From an uncultured SAR324 cluster bacterium (GTDB taxonomy: Bacteria; SAR324; NAC60-12): a stretch of DNA of 25,188 nucleotides. The position numbers were made by a program, and so were the translations under genes. The notes under the pieces are model-generated. The model did no database searches and was not told where the DNA came from. It worked only from the letters and a program-made list of their open reading frames with translations. The stretch covers positions 1 to 25,188 of the forward strand of contig CACGSI010000016.1 in the NCBI GenBank assembly GCA_902575715.1. The letters run 5' to 3'. Below, piece by piece: positions 1 to 7,574 of the stretch (position 1 is its first letter; every line of letters starts with the position of its first letter).

Positions 1-789
1 TCTTTTTATTTATATTCTATTAATCCTTTTATACTTTTTAACGAAAAAGTGTTTGCTCTTACAGGAAGAGAAGTTATGGAAAAAGTAAATGCTCGTGAAG
101 TAGGAAACAGATCAATAACTGATATGGAAATGATTTTAGTTGATAAAAAAGGAAAAAAACGTGTTAGAAAAATTAAAAGTTATGGGTTAGAAAAATTAGG
201 GGAATCAAAAAGTTTAATGTTTTTTATCGCGCCATCTGATGTGCGAAATACAGGATTTTTGACTTTTGATTATGATAAATCTGGACAGGAGGATGATCAG
301 TGGATGTATCTTCCTGCTCTAAAAAAAACTAAACGTATAGCTTCAGGAGATAAGAGTGGAAGCTTTATGGGATCAGATTTGAATTATTCCGACATGACTT
401 CTCCAGATCTTGAAAAATATGATTATATTTTGATGAAAGAAGCAGAAATTAAAGGTAACAAAGTTTGGCAAATAATGACTATTCCAAAAACAAGGGATGA
501 AGCTAAAAAAAGTGGTTATAGTAAGTCTATAATTTTTATCAGACAAGATAACTATGTAATGATACGAGCTGTTAGATGGATATACAAAAAGAAGCGCTAT
601 AAATATTTAGATATTAAAAAATTAGAAAAAATTGACGGAATCTGGGTCTCTATTGAGATGCATATTACAACAAAATTTGGTAAAAAAACTTTACACAAGA
701 CCATTTTAAAAAGAAAAAATTCTAGATTTAACCAGGAAAATGTAACTGAAAGTACATTCTCGATAAGAAATTTGGAAAAGGGTTTTTAA
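1..789 (+). CDS. LolA-like outer-membrane lipoprotein-sorting protein, 5'-truncated by the window edge
   Basis: The frame is open from base 1. Upstream of the GTG at 49 there is no stop, and the codons from 1 to 48 encode a hydrophobic stretch (SFYLYSINPFILF) running into FALTGREVMEKV, which looks like the end of a signal peptide and the usual mature start of this family. The true start is therefore outside the window. The rest is a soluble beta-rich protein with motifs typical of LolA-like/DUF4292-type periplasmic carriers: a DQWMYLPALKKTKRI block, a GSFMGSDLNYSDM block, and late basic strands (RYKYLDIKK). Family members act in the periplasm and often sit beside an RND/MMPL exporter and a DUF1302 outer-membrane protein. 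The latter follows here after about 30 bp, so an envelope lipid or lipoprotein transport role is likely. The substrate is unknown. Confidence 0.75.
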   Translation, partial: SFYLYSINPFILFNEKVFALTGREVMEKVNAREVGNRSITDMEMILVDKKGKKRVRKIKSYGLEKLGESKSLMFFIAPSDVRNTGFLTFDYDKSGQEDDQWMYLPALKKTKRIASGDKSGSFMGSDLNYSDMTSPDLEKYDYILMKEAEIKGNKVWQIMTIPKTRDEAKKSGYSKSIIFIRQDNYVMIRAVRWIYKKKRYKYLDIKKLEKIDGIWVSIEMHITTKFGKKTLHKTILKRKNSRFNQENVTESTFSIRNLEKGF

Positions 790-820
790 AAAATTTATTA
801 ATTAGTAACAAAATTCCCCA

Positions 821-2287
821 ATGAATAATTTTCATGCTTTCGTAGATTTTAAAAAAATTAAATTAATTAAAATTTTTTTTTTAAAAGTTATTTCATTTTC
901 AATTTCTGTTTTTATAATTCATTTTGGTGAAATTGAACAGTTATTCGGAAAGGAAAGTTTGGATGATGATAACTTAGAGGAAATCCTCTCAGGATTTGAT
1001 GATGAGGAAAAAAATTTAGAAAAAAATACTGAAAATGTTGAGAAAGAACTCAGCAATATATATGGGAATATAGGCTTAAAACTTAGTTATTCTTATATCG
1101 AAGAAGAGTCTTCAAAAAATGGTGAAAATGTTTGGAGTGGTTTAAACAAGTTTCAGACTTTCTTGTATTTAACATACGATTTGGAACTTGTAGAAAATTG
1201 GAAATCACGTATTTCAGGAAAATTTTTTTACGACTTTATTTATGGATTTAAAGGTCGTGAAAATTTTTCTCAAGAGGTTTTGAATGATTTAGAAAAAGAA
1301 GTAGAGTTTAGAGAACTATATATCGAAGGAACTCTTTTTAAAAATCTTGATATTAAAATAGGTAAGCAGATTATCGCTTGGGGAGTTGCTAATAGTTTAA
1401 GAGTAGTTGATGTTTTAAATCCTACGGATAATCGAGAATTAGGAATGGTAGATTTAGAAGATTCAAGAATTCCAATAAATATGACAAGACTAGACTACTT
1501 CTTTGGGGACATTAAACTGGAATTTGTTGCTGTACATGAGATAAAATTCAACAAATCTGCCCCCTATGGAAGTGATTTTAATCCATCAAATCAAATTTTA
1601 TATGAGGTAATTCCTGAAAGTAATGCTGAAAATACTGAATATGGTCTATCAATAGCAGGATCATTTAGCGGATGGGATTTGTCTATGCATTGGGCAGATT
1701 ATTTTAATGATAATGCTTATTATAAAATTGGTAGTATTTCAGTTGTTACAGGTATAGGTGCAATACCAAAATATGAACTTCATCATAGTCGGATGAATAT
1801 GATAGGAATAACTTTTAGTATTCCTTTTGGGAATTTATTATTGAAAGCAGAAACAGCTAAGTTAGAAGGCATAGAAGTCTCTCTATTTCCAGAAAAGTCT
1901 TTTTCACGCTTAGATTTACTTTTTGGCATTGAGTATTCTGGATTTACTGAAACTTCAATTTCAATAGAGTCTTTATTACAACATCTAAATGATTTTGACC
2001 CTCGTTTACGAGATATACCTGATTCCATGCTAGAAGATAATTACGTAACTTCATTGAATTTTGTGCAGGATTATCTAAATAATAGTTTAAAGTTAACTCT
2101 ATCAGGGATGATTGTCGGGCAAAGAGGCCAACAAGGGGGAGTAAATCAGGCTTTTTTAAAACATGAAATTTTTGATTCTTTTTATGTGAAAGGAGGAATG
2201 ATTGTATATCAACCTGGTAAAAGTGAACTTTTTAAAAGTTTGAACAGGAATGATCGATTTTTCTCTGAAATCAGGTATTTTTTTTGA
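821..2287 (+). CDS. DUF1302-like outer-membrane beta-barrel protein
   Basis: A 488-aa protein with a basic N-terminus and a hydrophobic stretch (about residues 15-36) that can act as a signal sequence. An acidic low-complexity linker follows (about 46-75), then alternating aromatic beta strands. The chain ends in RYFF, the terminal aromatic signature of outer-membrane barrels. The segment around residues 175-215 (KIGKQIIAWGVANSLRVVD, then LNPTDNREL) is characteristic of DUF1302/alginate-export-like porins. It starts 31 bp after the LolA-like gene and is almost certainly co-transcribed with it. The pair resembles the LolA-like plus DUF1302 modules that accompany MMPL/RND exporters, and any exporter would lie left of the window. 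Its cargo cannot be deduced. Confidence 0.7.
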   Translation: MNNFHAFVDFKKIKLIKIFFLKVISFSISVFIIHFGEIEQLFGKESLDDDNLEEILSGFDDEEKNLEKNTENVEKELSNIYGNIGLKLSYSYIEEESSKNGENVWSGLNKFQTFLYLTYDLELVENWKSRISGKFFYDFIYGFKGRENFSQEVLNDLEKEVEFRELYIEGTLFKNLDIKIGKQIIAWGVANSLRVVDVLNPTDNRELGMVDLEDSRIPINMTRLDYFFGDIKLEFVAVHEIKFNKSAPYGSDFNPSNQILYEVIPESNAENTEYGLSIAGSFSGWDLSMHWADYFNDNAYYKIGSISVVTGIGAIPKYELHHSRMNMIGITFSIPFGNLLLKAETAKLEGIEVSLFPEKSFSRLDLLFGIEYSGFTETSISIESLLQHLNDFDPRLRDIPDSMLEDNYVTSLNFVQDYLNNSLKLTLSGMIVGQRGQQGGVNQAFLKHEIFDSFYVKGGMIVYQPGKSELFKSLNRNDRFFSEIRYFF

Positions 2288-2436
2288 TAACAAATATTTT
2301 TTAAAATAATATAGTTTTTTTTATATTTTTTGAAGTGAATGTATCTTGCATTTTTTGAAATGATATTTGAAAATTGATTATGATTTAATACTTATTAAAT
2401 TTCATTACTAATTTAACAGAATTTCGAAAAAAACTT

Positions 2437-3768
2437 ATGTTACCAAGTGCGACAAAATACCTAATCATTGGTTCAGGAATTCATGGACTAAGTACTTCAT
2501 ATCATCTTTCTATAGAATTAAAGAATAGAGGACTTGGAAGTGGTAAAGATATCCTTGTAATTGATAAATCTGGGATTGGAGCTGGTGCTTCAGGAATTGC
2601 TTGTGGGGTTGTCAGAAATAATTATTTCCAACCAGCTATGCGAGAGTTGATGGCTCATAGTGTTGAAGTTTGGGAAAGTGATCCCAAAAATTATAGTTAT
2701 CACCCTGTTGGTTACATGCAAATTAGTCCTGAAGTTATGCGATCTGATGTTTCTACTATTTTTGAACAGCAGAAAGCTATAGGGTACCCATCAGATTTTA
2801 TAGAAGGTGAAGTAGATTCAATGAAATATATGCGAGGAATTTTTGAAGACTGGCAAGCTAAAGGAATCACATCTGTACTTCATGAGAAAAAAGGTGGATA
2901 TGCAAATAATAGAAAGTGTTTACAGGGTCTTGCTGCAAAAGCTGAAAATGAGGGAGTTAAAATATTTGGGAATGTAGAGGTTACAGGATTTGAATATTCA
3001 GGAAGATCTGTTTCGAAAGTTTTTACTAATAAGGGAGAAATAAAAACAGACTATATAGTTTTGGGGGTTGGACCGTGGATAAATAATTTTTGGACAATGT
3101 TGGATTTACCTAATAAGATTGATGTTAATAATGGAAAAAAGACTTTTAAAAATGTTGAGATGTGGAGATATTACTGTTTACAGGAGGGCACTCTTGGTGT
3201 TGATCCAAATATGCTTAAAACTAATGAAGGTAAAATGCCTCCAGTTGTACATGTTGATTCCGATGAACCTCTTTACTCTGATACCAATGGTAGTTTGATT
3301 ACTGATAAAATGTGGGGTATTTATTACAAGCCAGACTTTAGTTTCGATGGTATTCAAGGGGGTTCTGCTCCTTATGATGTTGATAATACAGGAGACGATT
3401 TTAGTGTTGACCCATATGGGACAGAATCCCCAGATTTTGTAGTTGGTAAAAACTTCATAGATATGTGGTGCTCTGCTCTCGCTTTCTGTCAGAAACGTTT
3501 TGAAGGTAGTAGTCATCTTTATCGAGATAAACCTTCAGGTGGACTAGGTGCTTTAGCACCGGATAGTTTCCCAGTTTTTGATGTTTTTCATGAAAATTGT
3601 TATGTTATTGCAGATTCTAATCATGGTTGGAAAATGATTGGAGTTGGTAAACTGGTATCAAAAGAAATAATGGGTGAACCAAGTGTTTTATTAAATCCTT
3701 TTCGATTTAAACGTTTTAAAGAAGGTAAGTTGCATCCTATCTCAAATAGTCCTTTCCCATGGAGTTAG
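2437..3768 (+). CDS. DAO-family FAD-dependent amine oxidoreductase (sarcosine oxidase beta / MgdA-like)
   Basis: A 443-aa flavoprotein. The N-terminus carries the Rossmann FAD motif GSGIHG (residues 12-17), followed by an acidic beta-2 end (VIDKSGIGAGASG), as in sarcosine-oxidase-beta/D-amino-acid-oxidase enzymes. Residues around 207-216 (GVGPWINNFW) match the second FAD-binding strand. The C-terminal part (YVIADSNHGWKMIGVGKL) matches the conserved terminal FAD loop. Expected chemistry is oxidation of a secondary or tertiary amine or imino acid with release of aldehyde or a keto acid. It has no SoxA/G/D-like partners beside it, only an unrecognised 196-aa gene 45 bp downstream. Given the N-methylglutamate genes a few kb away, N-methylglutamate or a related N-methyl compound is a reasonable but unproven substrate. 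The family assignment is firm and the substrate is not. Confidence 0.75.
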   Translation: MLPSATKYLIIGSGIHGLSTSYHLSIELKNRGLGSGKDILVIDKSGIGAGASGIACGVVRNNYFQPAMRELMAHSVEVWESDPKNYSYHPVGYMQISPEVMRSDVSTIFEQQKAIGYPSDFIEGEVDSMKYMRGIFEDWQAKGITSVLHEKKGGYANNRKCLQGLAAKAENEGVKIFGNVEVTGFEYSGRSVSKVFTNKGEIKTDYIVLGVGPWINNFWTMLDLPNKIDVNNGKKTFKNVEMWRYYCLQEGTLGVDPNMLKTNEGKMPPVVHVDSDEPLYSDTNGSLITDKMWGIYYKPDFSFDGIQGGSAPYDVDNTGDDFSVDPYGTESPDFVVGKNFIDMWCSALAFCQKRFEGSSHLYRDKPSGGLGALAPDSFPVFDVFHENCYVIADSNHGWKMIGVGKLVSKEIMGEPSVLLNPFRFKRFKEGKLHPISNSPFPWS

Positions 3769-3813
3769 AAAAGTTATCATCATTTATGACTAAAAAAGTC
3801 AAATTGTAAGATC

Positions 3814-4404
3814 ATGAAATCAGAATTAATGAATGATAGCGACATTCATCAAAATCTCGATATTAAAAATAATTTTATTGGATGGCAGTGTCGGGTTAGG
3901 GAATATGTAATGAGAAATAATAATGGTCGCCCTAATTTTGGAATATCTCCACGTGTCCTCAGTCAAAGATGTGAAGAATTAAGTCCTTCGATAATTTTGT
4001 TACTAATTCCGAAGAATAAAAAAGATATTTTAAAGCATTTACGTTTCATAGCAAAAAAGACTAATGATCCGCATGAAAGATACAAAAAAGCAATTCAATT
4101 TTTGTCATCGACATTTTTTCAAAAAATTGACGATTTTGAAGGGGATCTGACCGGTCTTTTCCCAAACAATTCTTTTACCGCTTCAAATATTAAAAAACAT
4201 AAAAAATGTTTTCTAGATTTTTTTTACCAGAATCAGTATTTCAGGATATCATGTAGGGTTAAAGAATTAAATAAAGAAGAAATAGATTATCAGTTTACTT
4301 TTTGGCATAATTTTCTTTTTAATTCTAATTTATCACCTGAATCAAGGGTATTAACTTTCATACCTAATTGGTCTGATTCAATTGCAAATCCAATTTCAAA
4401 TTAA
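3814..4404 (+). CDS. Uncharacterised 196-aa protein paired with the DAO oxidoreductase
   Basis: I do not recognise a named family. It is soluble, with no signal peptide or membrane span. It reads like a constrained enzyme-like or adaptor protein rather than a random ORF: an N-terminal GWQCRVREYVMR block (about 23-34), GRPNFGISPRV (38-48), an internal KKTNDPHERYKKAI block (65-78), and a C-terminal FTFWHNFLFN motif followed by FIPNWSDSIA. It starts 45 bp after the FAD oxidoreductase on the same strand, so co-transcription and a shared function are likely. The charged and aromatic conserved-looking blocks could form a subunit or maturation factor for that enzyme, but this is inference only. Confidence 0.6.
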   Translation: MKSELMNDSDIHQNLDIKNNFIGWQCRVREYVMRNNNGRPNFGISPRVLSQRCEELSPSIILLLIPKNKKDILKHLRFIAKKTNDPHERYKKAIQFLSSTFFQKIDDFEGDLTGLFPNNSFTASNIKKHKKCFLDFFYQNQYFRISCRVKELNKEEIDYQFTFWHNFLFNSNLSPESRVLTFIPNWSDSIANPISN

Positions 4405-4434
4405 ACAATATATTTAGATTATATTAATTAGATA

Positions 4435-4578
4435 ATGAAAAACAATATTCGAACGGTATGTGGGTTGGAAAAATACGATGAGCTTTCCAAAAAAAAAGGA
4501 TTTTTTAATCGAATACGTTTTTATTGGTTTGTTTTTGTAGCATCATTGCGAGACCTTGGTAAAAAAAGAATTTCTTAG
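4435..4578 (+). CDS. Possible 47-aa basic small protein
   Basis: An ATG-to-TAG frame of 47 codons lies between the 196-aa gene and the MORN gene. It is rich in Lys/Arg and aromatic residues, with a central FYWFVFVASL stretch and the end LRDLGKKRIS. No convincing Shine-Dalgarno precedes it. The composition is more protein-like than the surrounding AT-rich DNA, but the length alone does not prove coding. The remainder of this intergenic stretch (4579-4696) shows only AT-rich sequence. Confidence 0.25.
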   Translation: MKNNIRTVCGLEKYDELSKKKGFFNRIRFYWFVFVASLRDLGKKRIS

Positions 4579-4696
4579 AGAAAAAATGAAATTTTTCCTC
4601 CCAAAAAATGTTTTTACATATCCCGTAAAAAATTAATTGCATTATTTAAAATATAATTGAAATTTTTCGTACAATTAAAAACTTGTTGGAGTAAAA

Positions 4697-5425
4697 TTGA
4701 ATAATAATATATTTATTTTTTTATTTTTTTTATTTCCTCCTTATTTAGCCTTTTGTCAAGATGGAGAGGTATTATTCAAATGGGAAACATCATTAGGAGT
4801 AGAGTGGAAGAGTTTCGGAGATGAAGAAACACAACCAATTTTTAAAGGAGAAGTAGAGAATGGTTTACCAGAGGGGTTAGGTATATTAATCAAACCTAAT
4901 GGAGAAAAATATGTAGGAGAATGGAAAAATGGTAAATTTGAAGGTATGGGTAAATTTACTTTTTTTGACGGTAGTAATTACAATGGACAATGGAAAAAAG
5001 GTGAAGCTAACGGTAATGGAACTAGAAAATATTCTGATGGTGGAAGGTATGTAGGTGAATGGAAGGATGGAAAAAAACATTTTAATGGAATTTTTACATG
5101 GCCTGATGGTAGTAGATATGAAGGACAATTTAAATATGGAAAAAGAAATGGTCAAGGAACATTTAATAAATATAAAAGCTGGAAATATGTTGGAGGATGG
5201 AAAAATGGGGAAAAAAATGGTTTTGGGGAATTCACTTCTGACAATGGAATTTTTTACAAAGGAGAATACAAGGATGGAGTTTTCAATGGGGAAGGAACGT
5301 ATAATTGGGCTGATGGTAGAAAGTTAGTCGGAAAGTTCAAGAATGGGGCATTTTGGGATGGAAAGGAATATAACAAAATTGGGAAGGTTATCGGAAAGTA
5401 TATCAATGGAGTTTTTCACGAATAA
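4697..5425 (+). CDS. Secreted MORN-repeat protein (TTG start)
   Basis: A 242-aa protein starting at TTG. A GGAG sequence lies about 5 nt upstream (4688-4691), and the first codons give a typical signal peptide (a hydrophobic run of about 15 residues ending near AFCQDG). From about residue 55 onward there are roughly seven MORN-type repeats of about 23 aa, with the signature YVGEWKNGKFEGMGKF and variants (YNGQWKKG, YVGEWKDGKK, YEGQFKYGKRNGQG, YKGEYKDGVFNGEG). Bacterial MORN proteins are usually envelope-associated binding or scaffolding proteins; no enzymatic function can be assigned. Its GC content is low like the window (38 of 120 bases in 4921-5040), unlike the second MORN gene at 19372. 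Confidence 0.8.
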   Translation: MNNNIFIFLFFLFPPYLAFCQDGEVLFKWETSLGVEWKSFGDEETQPIFKGEVENGLPEGLGILIKPNGEKYVGEWKNGKFEGMGKFTFFDGSNYNGQWKKGEANGNGTRKYSDGGRYVGEWKDGKKHFNGIFTWPDGSRYEGQFKYGKRNGQGTFNKYKSWKYVGGWKNGEKNGFGEFTSDNGIFYKGEYKDGVFNGEGTYNWADGRKLVGKFKNGAFWDGKEYNKIGKVIGKYINGVFHE

Positions 5426-5531
5426 TTTTAGCACAAAAAAAATTGTGAATGAAAATTAAAAAATATTTTAAAAATAAAATTCAATTTAAAATTTTCAAAA
5501 TAGATTTCATAGAATTTAAAAATAATAAAAA

Positions 5532-6347
5532 ATGAAGTTTAACATCGCATGTCTTCAAGTAAGGTCAAAACCTGATTTTAGTTCTTCTTTAGAGGAAGCA
5601 ATTTTTTTTGCTGAAAATGCTGTTAATGCGGGTGCTGATATACTTACTCTTCCAGAGTATTGTGGTGGATTAAAAACTGAAGGATCCTCATTTTTACCTC
5701 CTCATAGTCCAGAAGAATCTCATCCAGTTTTAAAAGGACTTATAAAATTTGCAAAAAATAAGAAGAAGTATATACTCATTGGATCAATAGGAATAAGCGG
5801 GCCAGAAGGGAAAATTTTTAATAGAAGTTATATTATTAGTGATGATGGAAATATTATTAGTAAGTATGACAAAATTCATCTATTCGATATAAATTTGTCA
5901 GATGAAGATTATTTTTTAGAAAGTCGAACTGTTAAAGGAGGAGAAAAAGCGGTTATTTCAAAAACTCCATGGGGATGTTTTGGACAGACAATTTGCTATG
6001 ATTTGAGATTCCCTAATCTTTATAGAGAATTAGCTAAAAAAGGAGCAGAAATAATTTTTGTTCCTTCAGCATTTACAAAAAAAACAGGACAAGCACACTG
6101 GCATGTTCTAAATAGAGCTCGTGCCATAGAGAATGGTACTTTTATAGTAGCTCCTTGTTGTGTTGGAGAAATAGTCGGAGGTGGAGAGAGTTATGGCCAT
6201 TCTTTGATTATCAACCCATGGGGAGAAATACTTGCTGATGGAGGAGATAAAGAAGGTTTTATAAATGTTAATATTAATCTAGAAGAGGTTAAAAAAGTAC
6301 GAAGTTTTATTCCCAGCCTAAGTAATGAAAAATTATTTAGATTTTAA
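5532..6347 (+). CDS. Nitrilase-superfamily amidase (Nit1/Nit2-like, omega-amidase type)
   Basis: A 271-aa carbon-nitrogen hydrolase of normal length for the Nit branch. The catalytic triad is visible: Glu42 (LPEYCGG), Lys114 (KYDKIHLFD) and Cys155 (ICYDLRFPNLYR). The Cys-Tyr-Asp-Leu-Arg-Phe-Pro sequence and the HWHVLNRARAIEN block are typical of the Nit2/omega-amidase and deaminated-glutathione-amidase branch. The expected reaction is hydrolysis of a small omega-amide such as 2-oxoglutaramate, or of deaminated glutathione. The start ATG has no clear Shine-Dalgarno. It lies alone between the MORN gene and a poorly coding stretch. A link to the gamma-glutamylamide chemistry encoded downstream is conceivable but not shown. 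Confidence 0.85.
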   Translation: MKFNIACLQVRSKPDFSSSLEEAIFFAENAVNAGADILTLPEYCGGLKTEGSSFLPPHSPEESHPVLKGLIKFAKNKKKYILIGSIGISGPEGKIFNRSYIISDDGNIISKYDKIHLFDINLSDEDYFLESRTVKGGEKAVISKTPWGCFGQTICYDLRFPNLYRELAKKGAEIIFVPSAFTKKTGQAHWHVLNRARAIENGTFIVAPCCVGEIVGGGESYGHSLIINPWGEILADGGDKEGFINVNINLEEVKKVRSFIPSLSNEKLFRF

Positions 6348-6498
6348 ATAATTAGTAAAAAATAAAATAAACTTCATATAATTAATATTTTTATTGATTG
6401 ATCCCAAAATCAAAAAATCTTTTTCTTTCTTAAAAATATTTCTATATTATAACTGGTATCTATAAACCTTTTCAATTAGAAGTCGTAGGAGGTTATAT

Positions 6499-6692
6499 AT
6501 GGAAAGTATAAACGGCATTTATATTTCATTTTTTTTTATCCTCCCTTTTTTTCTATCATCTTGGTTTTTGTATTAGGATTTTTTTTAATAATTTGGTGGA
6601 TTAAAAATATTTTTAATATGAGGGGAATTCACAATCGTCTATTGGAAATTGATTTCAAAAGCCGATTGATGAATGAAAGTCTCGTTCAATAG
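6499..6692 (+). pseudogene. Small membrane protein, apparently frameshifted in a poly-T run
   Basis: A strong Shine-Dalgarno (AGGAGG, 6487-6492) sits 6 nt before an ATG at 6499. The reading frame from this ATG encodes MESINGIYISFFFILPFF and then stops after 25 codons. Another frame of the same strand continues without a stop as a convincing membrane span (IILVFVLGFFLIIWWIK), followed by a basic/polar tail ending LMNESLVQ at the TAG at 6690-6692. One extra T in either the 9-T or the 7-T run would join the two into a 64-aa single-span protein. This could be a sequencing or assembly indel, real decay, or slippage. The flanks (6348-6486 and 6693-6768) show nothing else. Confidence 0.5.
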
Positions 6693-6768
6693 AACAATAA
6701 TTATTTTTAAAATAATAAAAATTAATTTAGTTTTAAGCAGTTATATTTACTAATAATTTATTAAATGA

Positions 6769-7071
6769 ATGTTTTTGAAAAAAAATTATATTTTTTTAAT
6801 TTCAATTTCTGTTTTTATATACCAACTTGTTTCTTGTAGGGTGGAAGATGATTCTTCTTCAATAAATAAACAAACATCAGAAGATTTGGTAATGGGGTCA
6901 GATAGAATCCAAAGTAAAAATTCAAATTATTTAAAAGAGGGTTCAAAAAAATTTAAAGCAATTAAAGAACTTAATAAAAATCGTAGAAGTTTTAAATTTA
7001 AGGAAAAATCCAATAAAGCGAAAAAAAGTATAAAAAAACTTTTGCCTGGAATATCACCCCTACCTGATTAA
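6769..7071 (+). CDS. Small lysine-rich putative lipoprotein
   Basis: A 100-aa protein with a classical lipoprotein signal: KK near the N-terminus, a hydrophobic core (YIFLISISVFIYQ) and the lipobox LVSC, so Cys23 would be the lipidated residue. The mature part is polar and very basic in its second half (repeated Lys/Arg with FKFKEKSNKAKKSIKK), ending PGISPLPD. It matches no family I recognise. It is the last plus-strand gene before the convergent minus-strand methylamine operon, and the gap to it is only about 40 bp with no obvious terminator. An envelope location is well supported; the function is unknown. Confidence 0.6.
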   Translation: MFLKKNYIFLISISVFIYQLVSCRVEDDSSSINKQTSEDLVMGSDRIQSKNSNYLKEGSKKFKAIKELNKNRRSFKFKEKSNKAKKSIKKLLPGISPLPD

Positions 7072-7112
7072 TGCAAACGAAAAGAATCTCAAGGTACAAA
7101 AATTGATTTTTT

Positions 7113-7490
7113 TCAAAACTTCCCGTATGTTTCTTCAAGTACTACCATAGGATGGCGCTTAGACATTTGGAATTTGATCAACAATTCTCTGGCTATCATG
7201 TCACGATCTTGTTGATTATCAGGTAATTCCATATCTTCTGGAACAGTTACCCAACCATTTATATTTCGATCAAATACTGCGGCCCGGTCTTCCTCGTAAC
7301 CCATATGAACGTCTTCCAACCAATTAAGATCTTTCCATCCCATTGTTTCTATATAGCTTTTTAGAAAAGGAGTAAGTTTTGTGTAGTCAGGAACTAGGTT
7401 TACATCATATCTATAGCCAATATGCTGGCCAATCTCTTTTTCTCTTTCTGTTCCAAGATCTTCGGGAACTAAGTCGTCTTTTTTTGACAT
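7113..7490 (-). CDS. Uncharacterised 125-aa protein, last gene of the tdm-mgs operon
   Basis: I do not recognise the family. It is a soluble acidic protein with no signal or membrane segment. Visible features are an N-terminal charged region (PEDLGTEREKEIGQHIGYRYD), an aromatic central block (MGWKDLNWLEDVHMGYEEDR), FDRNINGWVTVPEDME, and a helical end (DMIARELLIKFQMSKRHPM). It starts 84 bp after mgsC on the same strand without a clear Shine-Dalgarno. Its place at the end of an operon for TMAO demethylation and N-methylglutamate synthesis suggests an accessory subunit or a pathway enzyme. No catalytic motif is evident, so no function is proposed. Confidence 0.6.
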   Translation of the reverse strand: MSKKDDLVPEDLGTEREKEIGQHIGYRYDVNLVPDYTKLTPFLKSYIETMGWKDLNWLEDVHMGYEEDRAAVFDRNINGWVTVPEDMELPDNQQDRDMIARELLIKFQMSKRHPMVVLEETYGKF

Positions 7491-7574
7491 ATTATATTTA
7501 AATGTAAAAGTTATTATTTCTTAGCATTATATTTATAAAAACTTAAAAGATTTTGAATCATTATTTAACTCTTT

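Noticed and set aside
49..51. GTG at 49 as the real start of the first gene
   Set aside because: The frame is open to the window edge and the upstream codons encode signal-peptide-like sequence, so the gene is truncated by the window.
5055..5327. Overlapping plus-strand frame inside the MORN gene, and the minus-strand frame at 4886-5155
   Set aside because: Both are low-complexity shadows produced by the repeated MORN codons.
5431..5448. Weak hairpin after the first MORN gene as a terminator
   Set aside because: The stem is only about 5 bp, with an A-run loop and no T-tract.
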